Shown in pieces: positions 17,451 to 25,813 of a stretch of 64,000 bases of DNA. Both the position numbers and the translations under genes were made by a program. The DNA lies in the NCBI GenBank assembly GCA_047975025.1, contig JBKECY010000007.1:8287-72286 (forward strand), in the 5' to 3' direction. Source of the DNA: JBKECY01 sp047975025 (GTDB lineage: Bacteria > Bacillota > Clostridia > Lachnospirales > Lachnospiraceae). The first letter of the stretch is position 1, and each line of letters opens with the position of its first letter. The notes beneath the pieces were generated by a model. The model was not told where the DNA came from. It saw only the letters and a program-made list of their open reading frames with translations, and did no database searches.

Positions 17451-19082
17451 ATGATAGCAGCAAGTAATGTGACTCTTCGGATTGGTAAAAAAGCACTGTT
17501 TGAAGATGTCAATATTAAATTTACAGAGGGAAATTGCTATGGCCTGATCGGTGCCAACGGTGCTGGAAAGTCTACATTTCTAAAAATCCTGTCCGGACAA
17601 CTCGATACGACCAGCGGTGATATCGTAATCACACCGGGCGAACGTCTCTCCTTCTTACAGCAGGATCACTTCAAGTATGACAGCTATACCGTTCTTGATA
17701 CGGTCATCATGGGAAATGCCCGGCTGTACCAGATCATGAAGGAAAAAGAAACCATCTATGCAAAAGAAGATTTCACAGATGAAGATGGCATTCGAGCCAG
17801 TGAACTGGAGGGCGAATTTGCCGATATGAACGGCTGGGAGGCTGAATCTGATGCCGCAACACTCCTGAACGGACTTGGTGTCGACACACAATTTCATGAC
17901 TCTGTGATGAAGGATTTAAACGGAAGTATCAAGGTCAAAGTTCTGCTGGCACAGGCATTGTTCGGCAATCCTGATATCCTGCTTCTCGATGAGCCGACCA
18001 ACCACCTTGATCTAAATGCGATCGAATGGCTGGAGGAATTTCTTATCAACTTTGAGAATACGGTAATTGTAGTATCTCATGATCGTTATTTCCTGAACAA
18101 AGTATGTACCCATACAGCGGATATCGATTATGGTAAAATCCAATTGTACGCTGGAAATTATGACTTCTGGTTCGAATCCAGCCAGCTTCTCGTGAAGCAG
18201 ATGAAAGAAGCAAATAAGAAAAAGGAAGACAAAATCAAGGAACTTCAAGAGTTTATCTCCCGTTTTAGTGCTAATGCTTCAAAATCCAAACAGGCAACTT
18301 CCAGAAAAAAAGCGCTGGAAAAAATCGAGCTTGATGATATTAAGCCTTCCAGCAGAAAATATCCTTACATCGATTTCAGACCCAATCGCGAGATTGGAAA
18401 CGAAGTTCTGACGGTGGAAAATATTTCTATAAAATCTGAGGGAGAAGCGCTTCTCGACCAGGTTAGTTTTATTCTTAATCATGAGGATAAAGTTGCATTT
18501 GTCGGTGCGCAGGAGCTTGCCAAGAGTACTCTTTTCAAAATTCTTACCGGAGAGCTTGAGCCGGATGAGGGAAGTTATAAATGGGGCATTACAACGACAC
18601 AGGCCTATTTCCCCAAAGACAGCACTGCTGAGTTTGACAATGATCTCACGATTGTCGAGTGGCTGACCCAATATTCCGAGAACAAAGATGCCACATATGT
18701 GCGTGGATTTCTTGGACGTATGCTTTTCGCCGGTGAAGATGGAGTTAAAAAAGTCAAGATTCTTTCCGGAGGTGAGAAGGTCAGATGTCTGTTATCCAAA
18801 ATGATGATTTCCGGTTCTAATGTCCTGATTCTTGATGAACCGACCAACCATCTGGATATGGAATCCATCACCGCATTGAATAATGCACTGATTAAATTTC
18901 CGGGCGTAATACTCTTTTCTTCACACGATCATCAGTTTGTTCAGACGACAGCGAATCGTATTATAGAAATTCTGCCAAACGGCCAGATTGTCGATAAAAT
19001 TGCTTCTTATGATGAATATCTGCAAAGTGATGAATTTGCTAAAAAACGTCATGTATATACGATGAACGAAGAGGATAATTAA
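17451..19082 (+). CDS. ABC-F ATPase, YkpA/YbiT type
   Basis: A 543-residue protein with two ABC ATPase domains and no membrane segments, the hallmark of ABC-F proteins, which act on ribosomes. Domain 1 has Walker A GLIGANGAGKSTF, a signature near LNGSIKVKV and Walker B LLLDEPTNHLDLN. The linker with charged helix (KQMKEANKKKEDK) follows. Domain 2 has a changed Walker A, GAQELAKST, where the usual glycine before the lysine is alanine, but intact LSGGEKVR and LILDEPTNHLDME. I believe this change recurs in the YkpA/YbiT subgroup of Firmicutes. It is transcribed away from the Rrf2 gene and ends at a strong terminator. An antibiotic-protection role is not indicated. Confidence 0.9.
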   Translation: MIAASNVTLRIGKKALFEDVNIKFTEGNCYGLIGANGAGKSTFLKILSGQLDTTSGDIVITPGERLSFLQQDHFKYDSYTVLDTVIMGNARLYQIMKEKETIYAKEDFTDEDGIRASELEGEFADMNGWEAESDAATLLNGLGVDTQFHDSVMKDLNGSIKVKVLLAQALFGNPDILLLDEPTNHLDLNAIEWLEEFLINFENTVIVVSHDRYFLNKVCTHTADIDYGKIQLYAGNYDFWFESSQLLVKQMKEANKKKEDKIKELQEFISRFSANASKSKQATSRKKALEKIELDDIKPSSRKYPYIDFRPNREIGNEVLTVENISIKSEGEALLDQVSFILNHEDKVAFVGAQELAKSTLFKILTGELEPDEGSYKWGITTTQAYFPKDSTAEFDNDLTIVEWLTQYSENKDATYVRGFLGRMLFAGEDGVKKVKILSGGEKVRCLLSKMMISGSNVLILDEPTNHLDMESITALNNALIKFPGVILFSSHDHQFVQTTANRIIEILPNGQIVDKIASYDEYLQSDEFAKKRHVYTMNEEDN

Positions 19083-19094
19083 TTTCTGTACCAC

Positions 19095-19136
19095 AAACCC
19101 CCTTGCCTTCTCAGAAATGAAATGGCAAGGGGGTTT
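19095..19136. terminator. Terminator between ABC-F and dioxygenase genes
   Basis: A perfect 13-bp stem AAACCCCCTTGCC/GGCAAGGGGGTTT (19095-19107, 19124-19136), followed by T on plus and GTGG on minus, between convergent genes. Confidence 0.85.
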
Positions 19137-19154
19137 TATGTATAAACGATGCTA

Positions 19155-19922
19155 TTAAGAGAATATATAGGATGTCATAGATAAGGATCCCAAAACGCAT
19201 CCATCCGCAAATGTACTGACTTGATCCTCTTCTCCGGAAGCTCCTAAAATATAGAGCAGCGGAATAAAGTGGTCCGGATACGGTACGGCCTGACGCGCCG
19301 AAGCACCTGCTTTCTCAAAATGAATCACTGCATCATCATCTCGCTTTACTATATGCTCTTTGATATATGCGTCGAATTCTTCTGCCCATGGATAGCCACC
19401 TGACATATCCCAGCCTACGCGCCCCAAATTATGAACCACATTACCGCTTCCCAAAATCAAAACCCCTTGTTCGCGCAATGCAGCCAGTGACTTTCCAATT
19501 TTATAGTGCTCGGCTATGGGCAGGGAGGCATCAATGCTTAATTGACATAACGGAATATCAGCCTGAGGATACATATGGCATAATACGGACCAGACACCAT
19601 GATCGTATCCACGTCCCGGCATCTTGACCGCCCGCCCGGCAAGAAGACTCTCAATTTCAGTGACCAGTGAGAGATCATTGACGGCTGGGTATTGAATTTC
19701 ATACAGTTCACTGGGGAAACCATACATATCGTAAATCATCGCAGGCCGTTCATCTGCGGTAATATAGGTCGCATCGGTATACCAATGTGCCGAAATACAC
19801 AAAATCGCTTTCGGTGTTGGGATTTGACCTGCCACCGCCTGCCAGTCTCTCACAAAATGATTGTCTTCTACTGCATTCATTGGCGACCCATGTCCAACAA
19901 AAACCAATGGCATTTTGCTCAT
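19155..19922 (-). CDS. LigB-type (class III) extradiol dioxygenase, YgiD/DODA-like
   Basis: A 255-residue member of the class III extradiol ring-cleavage dioxygenase family, closest to YgiD (4,5-DOPA dioxygenase-like). Expected metal and active-site histidines are seen in FVGHGSPMNA, CISAHWY, RGYDHGVWSVL and YPDHFIPLLY. ATG 19922 is chosen because GGAG lies 9 bases upstream; the in-frame ATG at 19931 touches that site. It follows the P-type ATPase by 40 bases. Ring cleavage needs oxygen, which is odd beside PFOR and other oxygen-sensitive enzymes, so the true substrate and chemistry are open. Confidence 0.85.
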   Translation of the reverse strand: MSKMPLVFVGHGSPMNAVEDNHFVRDWQAVAGQIPTPKAILCISAHWYTDATYITADERPAMIYDMYGFPSELYEIQYPAVNDLSLVTEIESLLAGRAVKMPGRGYDHGVWSVLCHMYPQADIPLCQLSIDASLPIAEHYKIGKSLAALREQGVLILGSGNVVHNLGRVGWDMSGGYPWAEEFDAYIKEHIVKRDDDAVIHFEKAGASARQAVPYPDHFIPLLYILGASGEEDQVSTFADGCVLGSLSMTSYIFS

Positions 19923-19962
19923 CGTCTTCATCTCCTATCTGATTGTTTCATCTATACAATAA

Positions 19963-22350
19963 TTAACTGGTTTTGGCTCTTTTCTGCTTTTCTTTTTTTG
20001 CCTTTAATCGAATGTATCGTTTATTTCTCTGTTTTTTAAAAAGAGAAATCACAGAATCAAACAATCGGGTAATTCCCGTTACAAGCAGTGGAGATACCGT
20101 CATAAAGGTAAATACGATAATAATCATCGGAAACTGAAGTGATTTCATATTAAAAAGACCAAACAGGACTTCCCCTAAGAGTAAGCCGCCGAAAAACATA
20201 ATCTGTACCCCATAAATAACAGTTTTTCTATACAGGCTTTTCGGTGGATACACACGACCTAACGCCTCCATATAGGTCCACCCGGTTACAAGGACACAGG
20301 CCGTCGCCAGCATTTCATTGGAGTTATAAATGTGCTGGCAAATCTGCATCAGGGCAAACACACAAATTGTGATTGTCAGTGCTGTAGGTAACGCAAGTAA
20401 CAGAATCCGCCGCACAAATCCTTCTAAAATTCGCTCAAAATTCGCTTCCTTCGCAAGTAAGAAGGTGGGTATGCCAACTGCACAGGCACTGATAATAGAC
20501 ATCTGTATCGGCTCAAACGGGTATGCATCTCCAAAGAAAATCAACAGGAGAGACAAAAAGAAAGAAAAGACCGTCTTAATTAAAAACATGGATGATGCCA
20601 TCCGGATATTATTAATAACCCGGCGTCCCTGATTCAGCACATGGGGCATCGCCGCAAAATCCGAATTCAAAAGCACAATATTGGCAACATTCTTGGCCGC
20701 CTCACTTCCGGAAGCCATGGCTATACTACAATCTGATTCTTTTAATGCCAATACATCATTTACTCCATCGCCTGTCATGGCGACAGTGTGACCATCATAT
20801 TTAAGAGCCTGTACCATCTGCTTTTTCTGTAATGGTGTTACGCGGCCGAATACGCTGTTATTGTGAACCGCCTCGTATAACTCTTCTTTTGTCTTAAGAG
20901 TCGTTGCGTCCACATAATGGTCGGCATTTTTAAGACCTGCTTTGCGGGCGACCGCTGAAACAGTTACCGGGTCATCCCCCGAGATAACTTTAATATCCAC
21001 ACCCTGACCATCGAAAAAAGCCAGAGTTTCTTCTGCGTCATTACGCACTACGTCAGATAAGAGTAGAATGCCGATTGGCTCCAAATCTGCTGGAATTTCC
21101 GTATCTCTGTTCTCTCTGGTACTATGTCCCAGCACAAGTACACGAAATCCCCGACTGGCATGCTCAGCACAGGTTTTGATAACCTTGCCATACTTTTGCG
21201 TATCAGGAAATAAAAACTGTACAGCGCCAATCAAATAGGTTCCTGCACTGCTAAAACAGGCACCACTATACTTTCTGTCAGATGAAAACGGAATAATGTG
21301 GTGCAGGACAAAATCTTCCTGCGGCGGAAAATATTCATGTAATGCATCAAATGTTGCATTATGATCATGAAGAACCGACATCATATTGCCCATAGGAGCA
21401 GTCAAATCCCCATCCTGTAACTGTACTACCTCTTCTACTCGTATACTTCCTTCGGTAATCGTGCCGGTCTTATCAAGACATAAAGTGTCCACATGTGCCA
21501 GTGTTTCAATACAGAATAGCTCCTGTACCAAGACTTTTTGCTGAGCGAGTTTTAATGAACCGAGTGTCAGTGCAATACTCGTCAGCAGAACCAGCCCCTC
21601 TGGAATCATTCCCAGCACAGCAGCCACTGAATTCACAACCGCAGCCTGAAACGTTGCATCAGATAAAAAGTACTGCTTATAGAATACAGCCGCCCCCAGC
21701 GGTACAATGATAATACTGACTACTTTTAAGACACCGTTTAAGAAGTTACGCAGCTGTGAATCGTGTTTTCTGAATTCTTTTGCCTCCGCTGTGATGCGGG
21801 ATACATAATTCTCCCTGCCCACATGGATGACTTCACATAATGCCTCCCCAGCTGTAACAAAACTTCCCGAATAAAGTCCGTCGTTTTCACCTTTTATCAG
21901 ATTATCCGATTCTCCGGTAATCAACGATTCATTGACTTCAAGACTCCCTTCGCGTATAACAACGTCTGCGGGTACCTGATCTCCCATCCGCAGGCGTATA
22001 ATATCGTTCAATACTATTTCTTCGGTATCGACTGTTGTCTCAACACTTTCGCGGATGATCCTGGCCTTACTCGTTGTAAGAATTGCCAGATTATCTAACG
22101 TTTTCTTCGCACGAATTTCTTGAAAAATACCAATTATAGTGTTGGTAAAAATAATCGTAACAAAAAATGAGTTCTTAACAGACCCAACAGAAATAATCAA
22201 CGCAAATAATGCAATATTCAAAAAGTTGAAAAATGTAAGTGTATTGTCTTTTATAATCTTTTTATAGGATCTTGGCTCTGGCATTTCATCAATGTTTACC
22301 AGCCCTTTTGCCTTTCTTTCGGCAACCTGTTCTTTCGTAAGTCCTGTCAC
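19963..22350 (-). CDS. Cation-translocating P-type ATPase
   Basis: A 795-residue P-type ATPase. The actuator motif is TGESDNL, the phosphorylation site is CLDKTGTITEG, and the hinge is MTGDGVNDVLALK. The transmembrane M4 segment reads GMIPEGLVLLTSIAL. About ten membrane helices are apparent, two before the actuator, two before the phosphorylation domain and about six at the C-terminus. There is no N-terminal metal-binding CxxC domain. The ion is not deducible; the pattern is that of the uncharacterised E1-E2 calcium/cation-like group of Firmicutes. The start is GTG 22350 with GGTGG upstream, 14 bases after mnmA, so it shares the Fe-S/thiolation operon. Confidence 0.9.
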   Translation of the reverse strand: MTGLTKEQVAERKAKGLVNIDEMPEPRSYKKIIKDNTLTFFNFLNIALFALIISVGSVKNSFFVTIIFTNTIIGIFQEIRAKKTLDNLAILTTSKARIIRESVETTVDTEEIVLNDIIRLRMGDQVPADVVIREGSLEVNESLITGESDNLIKGENDGLYSGSFVTAGEALCEVIHVGRENYVSRITAEAKEFRKHDSQLRNFLNGVLKVVSIIIVPLGAAVFYKQYFLSDATFQAAVVNSVAAVLGMIPEGLVLLTSIALTLGSLKLAQQKVLVQELFCIETLAHVDTLCLDKTGTITEGSIRVEEVVQLQDGDLTAPMGNMMSVLHDHNATFDALHEYFPPQEDFVLHHIIPFSSDRKYSGACFSSAGTYLIGAVQFLFPDTQKYGKVIKTCAEHASRGFRVLVLGHSTRENRDTEIPADLEPIGILLLSDVVRNDAEETLAFFDGQGVDIKVISGDDPVTVSAVARKAGLKNADHYVDATTLKTKEELYEAVHNNSVFGRVTPLQKKQMVQALKYDGHTVAMTGDGVNDVLALKESDCSIAMASGSEAAKNVANIVLLNSDFAAMPHVLNQGRRVINNIRMASSMFLIKTVFSFFLSLLLIFFGDAYPFEPIQMSIISACAVGIPTFLLAKEANFERILEGFVRRILLLALPTALTITICVFALMQICQHIYNSNEMLATACVLVTGWTYMEALGRVYPPKSLYRKTVIYGVQIMFFGGLLLGEVLFGLFNMKSLQFPMIIIVFTFMTVSPLLVTGITRLFDSVISLFKKQRNKRYIRLKAKKEKQKRAKTS

Positions 22351-22364
22351 GCTTCACCACCATT

Positions 22365-23456
22365 TTATTCATTCAGACCAACAACGATTGTTCCGCCACC
22401 AACGACAACCTCATCCTTATAGAACACGACCGCCTGTCCCGGCGTAATCGCTCTTTGCGGTTCTTTAAACCGACAAATGAGTTGGTTTTCGTCTGTCATC
22501 TGAATCGTTGCACTAGTTCCTCTATGATTATAACGTATTTTGGCTTCTACTTCCAGTTCTTTTTCAAGACAGGTAACAGACATCAGGTTAATTCTGTCTG
22601 CGAGCAAAGCATTTTGCATAATGTCCTTGGCTTCTCCAATGACTACTTCATTGGCCATAGGGCGGATTTCTTTTACAAATACAGGATGACCTAACGCAAG
22701 ATTGAGTTTTTTGCGCTGACCAACTGTATAATGTGTAATTCCTTTATGAGTTCCTATAATATTTCCTTTTGTATCCACATAATTTCCCGGTTCTATGGTA
22801 AAGGGAACCTGGCTTTGGATAAAACCGGCATAATCATTGTCCGGCACAAAACAAATTTCCTGACTGTCCGGTTTGTGCGCCACAGGGATGCCAATATCCT
22901 CTGCAATTCTACGGATTTCCGGCTTACTATAATAACCTAACGGCATCAGTGTATGAGCCAGCTGCTCTTGTGACAAGTTATATAATGCATAGGTCTGGTC
23001 TTTTTCCAAAGTGGCAGATTTTTTTAATGCATAACGGCCATTAGCTAATTGTTCGATCTTAGCATAATGGCCGGTCGCTATATAGTCTGCGCCTATCTCC
23101 AGACTTCGTTTAAGCATGGATTCCCATTTTACATATCGATTACAGGCAATACAAGGATTAGGAGTCCTGCCGTTAATATATTCTTCCACAAAGTAATCCA
23201 TGACATTTTCTTTGAATTCACGTTTGAAGTTCATCACGTAGTAAGGAATATCCAACATGGCTGCCACCCGGCGGGCATCGTCAACCGCACTCAGTCCGCA
23301 ACAGCCTCCATTTTCCTCTACGCTCTGGTTGTCTTCATCCTGCCAGATCTGCATTGTCACACCTACAACATCATAGCCCTGCTGCTTTAATAGATAGGCG
23401 GCGACTGAGGAATCGACGCCGCCAGACATACCAACAACAACACGTTCTTTCTTCAT
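22365..23456 (-). CDS. mnmA: tRNA-uridine 2-sulfurtransferase
   Basis: MnmA puts sulfur on C2 of the wobble uridine in Lys, Glu and Gln tRNAs, taking persulfide sulfur originating from a NifS/IscS desulfurase. The 363-residue product starts MKKERVVVGMSGGVDSSVAA, where SGGVDSS is the PP-loop. The two catalytic cysteines appear as NPCIACNRYVK (near 100) and EICFVPDND (near 200). ATG 23456 is one base after the nifU stop; longer readings to 23483 would overlap nifU and lack a ribosome site. The order nifS-nifU-mnmA explains the sulfur supply. Confidence 0.97.
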   Translation of the reverse strand: MKKERVVVGMSGGVDSSVAAYLLKQQGYDVVGVTMQIWQDEDNQSVEENGGCCGLSAVDDARRVAAMLDIPYYVMNFKREFKENVMDYFVEEYINGRTPNPCIACNRYVKWESMLKRSLEIGADYIATGHYAKIEQLANGRYALKKSATLEKDQTYALYNLSQEQLAHTLMPLGYYSKPEIRRIAEDIGIPVAHKPDSQEICFVPDNDYAGFIQSQVPFTIEPGNYVDTKGNIIGTHKGITHYTVGQRKKLNLALGHPVFVKEIRPMANEVVIGEAKDIMQNALLADRINLMSVTCLEKELEVEAKIRYNHRGTSATIQMTDENQLICRFKEPQRAITPGQAVVFYKDEVVVGGGTIVVGLNE

Positions 23457-23457
23457 T

Positions 23458-23895
23458 TTAGTACTCTTCCTCTTCCTCACCATCGTGGATATCTGACTTT
23501 GGCTTTTTTAATCCTTTGATTGTGATATGATTCTTTTCAGCATAATCCCATAGGGCCGCATGAATTGCTTCTTCCGCAAGAAGTGAACAGTGGACTTTGA
23601 CGGCTGGCAGACCATCAAGTGCCTCCATAACAGCCTTATTTGTCACTTGCAGCGCTTCTTCAATACTTTTCCCTTTGACAAGCTCAGTCGCCATACTGCT
23701 TGTGGCAACAGCGGCACCACAGCCGAAGGTCTTGAACTTACAGTCCCTTACAATATGATTCTCATCAATATCAAGATAGATTCGCATGATATCTCCGCAT
23801 TTTGCATTGCCAACGGTTCCTACGCCGCTGGCATTTTCTATTTCCCCAACGTTCCTGGGATTTTGGAAATGCTCCATTACTTTTTCGCTATACAT
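23458..23895 (-). CDS. nifU: Fe-S cluster assembly scaffold NifU/IscU
   Basis: A 145-residue scaffold on which the desulfurase builds Fe-S clusters. It matches the IscU/N-terminal NifU domain: MYSEKVMEHFQNPRNVGEI, then three conserved cysteines in NAKCGDIMR, KTFGCGAAVATSS and VKVHCSLLAEEAI. It lacks the later ferredoxin and NifU C-terminal domains of nitrogen fixers. The C-terminus ends in an acidic run (DGEEEEEY). AGGAGG precedes the ATG. It lies between nifS and mnmA in the iscR operon. Confidence 0.95.
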   Translation of the reverse strand: MYSEKVMEHFQNPRNVGEIENASGVGTVGNAKCGDIMRIYLDIDENHIVRDCKFKTFGCGAAVATSSMATELVKGKSIEEALQVTNKAVMEALDGLPAVKVHCSLLAEEAIHAALWDYAEKNHITIKGLKKPKSDIHDGEEEEEY

Positions 23896-23920
23896 ACTAA
23901 AGTTCCTCCTTTTAATCAGC

Positions 23921-25117
23921 TTACACAGCTGTGCTCTGATGCTTTTTCATGTAATCCTCATACAGAGGAGACATCTGGCGCAGGTTATTGACAATTCTAT
24001 TGATGCTGGTAACAGTGAAGTCAAGTTCTTCTTTTGTGGTCTCCTGACTTAATGTGAGTCGCAAAGACCCATGTGCGATTTCATGCGGCAGGCCAATGGC
24101 AAGCAATACATGGGACGGGTCCAGAGAACCGGACGTGCATGCGGAACCACTGGAGGCACAAATGCCTTCCATATCCAGCATAATCAACAAGGACTCACCT
24201 TCAATGAACTGAAAACTAATGTTAACATTATTCGGCAGTCTCTTTCCTGCATCACCGTTCAGACGGGCAAATGGAACTTCTTTTAAAATTTTATTTATGA
24301 GATAATCACGAAGTTCTATTTCCTTTGCCACGCGTTGTTCGCGATTCGCCAATGATATCTCGACGGCCTTACCAAACCCAACAATTCCAGTCACGTTCTC
24401 AGTTCCGGCACGCCGCTTGCGCTCCTGCGCTCCTCCATGAATGAAAGAACGGATTTTAACGCCTCTGCGAATATATAGAAATCCAATACCTTTTGGTCCG
24501 TTAATTTTGTGGGCACTTGAGCTTAACATATCGATATGCTCGTTGTCTACATCGATTTCAAGCTGGGTATAAGCCTGTACTGCATCCGTATGAAAAAGGA
24601 TTTTATGCTCATGTGCAATCGCACCGATCTGCTCGATGGGCTGAATCGTTCCGATTTCGTTATTTGCATACATCACAGAAATTAAGATTGTCTCTGGTGT
24701 GATGGCTTTCTCCAGCTCATCCAGTTTAATAATACCATTCTCATCGACATCAATATATGTAATTCTGGCACCACGTTCTTTTTCCAGGTACTCGCAAGTA
24801 TGCAGGATCGCATGATGCTCTACTTTTGAAGTTATGATATGATTTCCTTTGTTTTTATAAGCTTCAAAGGTTGCTACCAACGCCCAGTTATCCGACTCAC
24901 TTCCACCGGCTGTAAAATAAATTTCTTCTGGTTTGGCACCAATCGAATTGGCAATCAGCTCTCTGGACTTAGCTACTGCTTTCTGGCTTTCTGCCGCTAT
25001 TTTATAAATACTGGACGGATTACCGAATATTTCTGTAAAGTATGGCAGCATCGCATCAACCACTTCGGGTGCTGTCTTTGTAGTTGCCGCATTATCTAAA
25101 TATATCATTTTCTCCAT
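23921..25117 (-). CDS. nifS: Cysteine desulfurase, NifS/IscS
   Basis: This PLP enzyme takes sulfur from cysteine for Fe-S assembly and tRNA thiolation. The 398-residue product starts MEKMIYLDNAATTK, with PLP lysine in SSAHKINGPKGIG (near 205) and the active cysteine on the flexible loop in SSGSACTSGSLDPSH (near 325), the group I arrangement. ATG 25117 is chosen because GGAG is then 8 bases away; the in-frame ATG at 25123 is only 2 bases from it. It is the first enzyme gene after iscR, 11 bases away. Confidence 0.95.
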   Translation of the reverse strand: MEKMIYLDNAATTKTAPEVVDAMLPYFTEIFGNPSSIYKIAAESQKAVAKSRELIANSIGAKPEEIYFTAGGSESDNWALVATFEAYKNKGNHIITSKVEHHAILHTCEYLEKERGARITYIDVDENGIIKLDELEKAITPETILISVMYANNEIGTIQPIEQIGAIAHEHKILFHTDAVQAYTQLEIDVDNEHIDMLSSSAHKINGPKGIGFLYIRRGVKIRSFIHGGAQERKRRAGTENVTGIVGFGKAVEISLANREQRVAKEIELRDYLINKILKEVPFARLNGDAGKRLPNNVNISFQFIEGESLLIMLDMEGICASSGSACTSGSLDPSHVLLAIGLPHEIAHGSLRLTLSQETTKEELDFTVTSINRIVNNLRQMSPLYEDYMKKHQSTAV

Positions 25118-25128
25118 AATCATGTCTC

Positions 25129-25602
25129 CTACTGTTCACATTTTTGAGAGCAAATCTGCCCTTTCTTTATCATTTCCCTGCTTTCGTCTGCCAGTTCACC
25201 GATTGTTATTGTATCTACGGCACGTGCAATACTGTCATTAATCTGTTTCCATACATGTTTTGTCACACAAGTACTGGCATCCCGGCAGGCTTCCTCGCCC
25301 TCTCCGTCAGCAGTGATAAGTCCTCTGCATGTTACTGCGTCCAGATCACCTTCCAGTGCCCGTAATGTTTCTCCTACTGTAATTAAGTGTGCTGGTTTTG
25401 CTAATTGATATCCACCTCCTGCACCACGTACACTCATAACCAGTCCTGCTTTTCTTAGACTTCTTACCAGCTGTTCCAGATAGCTGTCTGAAATGCTCTG
25501 GCGTTTGGCAATACTATGAATAGGTACTGCCTCGTTTTCACTATATACTGCTAAATCGATCAAAGCCTGCAGGCCATATCGTCCTTTAGTTGAAAGTTTC
25601 AT
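25129..25602 (-). CDS. iscR: Rrf2-family iron-sulfur regulator IscR
   Basis: A 157-residue Rrf2 regulator: MKLSTKGRYGLQALIDLAVY, helix-turn-helix SISDSYLEQLVRSLRKAGLV, wing VRGAGGGYQLAKP. Cysteines near residues 92, 105 and 111 (VTCRGLI, EEACRDASTC) are in the cluster-binding position. IscR proteins sense Fe-S status and regulate isc genes, usually including their own. It heads the operon iscR-nifS-nifU-mnmA, and a perfect palindrome lies between its promoter and start codon, fitting autoregulation. A CymR-like cysteine role is possible in this family but the neighbours favour IscR. Confidence 0.9.
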   Translation of the reverse strand: MKLSTKGRYGLQALIDLAVYSENEAVPIHSIAKRQSISDSYLEQLVRSLRKAGLVMSVRGAGGGYQLAKPAHLITVGETLRALEGDLDAVTCRGLITADGEGEEACRDASTCVTKHVWKQINDSIARAVDTITIGELADESREMIKKGQICSQKCEQ

Positions 25603-25625
25603 ACCTATTCCTTCCTTCTTGAATT

Positions 25626-25642
25626 CCGAGTATTTTACTCGG
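25626..25642. promoter_or_regulatory. Perfect palindrome in the iscR leader, likely operator
   Basis: CCGAGTA (25626-25632), spacer TTT, TACTCGG (25636-25642). It lies 24 bases upstream of the iscR ATG and close to the predicted transcription start, where a bound regulator would repress. Confidence 0.55.
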
Positions 25643-25651
25643 GTATATTGT

Positions 25652-25680
25652 TACTTTATCACCAGATTAGTTCATTGTCA
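25652..25680 (-). promoter_or_regulatory. Promoter for the iscR operon
   Basis: Minus-strand TTGACA near 25675-25680, a 17-base spacer and TAAAGT near 25652-25657. The -35 box is perfect and the -10 box moderate. Confidence 0.55.
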
Positions 25681-25737
25681 ATACTCCTGCTTTTGTTTTT
25701 GAAAAAAAACATATTAAAAAAACAAACAGCTTTTGTC

Positions 25738-25766
25738 GACAATGCTGAAGGAATGTATTATAATGA
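25738..25766 (+). promoter_or_regulatory. Promoter for the DAHP synthase gene
   Basis: A TCGACA/TATAAT pair with a spacer of about 17 bases within the stretch TTGTCGACAATG...TATTATAATG, roughly 50 bases upstream of the aroF start. No tRNA-sensing or tryptophan leader is visible in the short gap. Confidence 0.5.
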
Positions 25767-25813
25767 AATATGCTGAAGAAATCAGCAGAGACAATAGAAG
25801 GAGAAATTGAACT

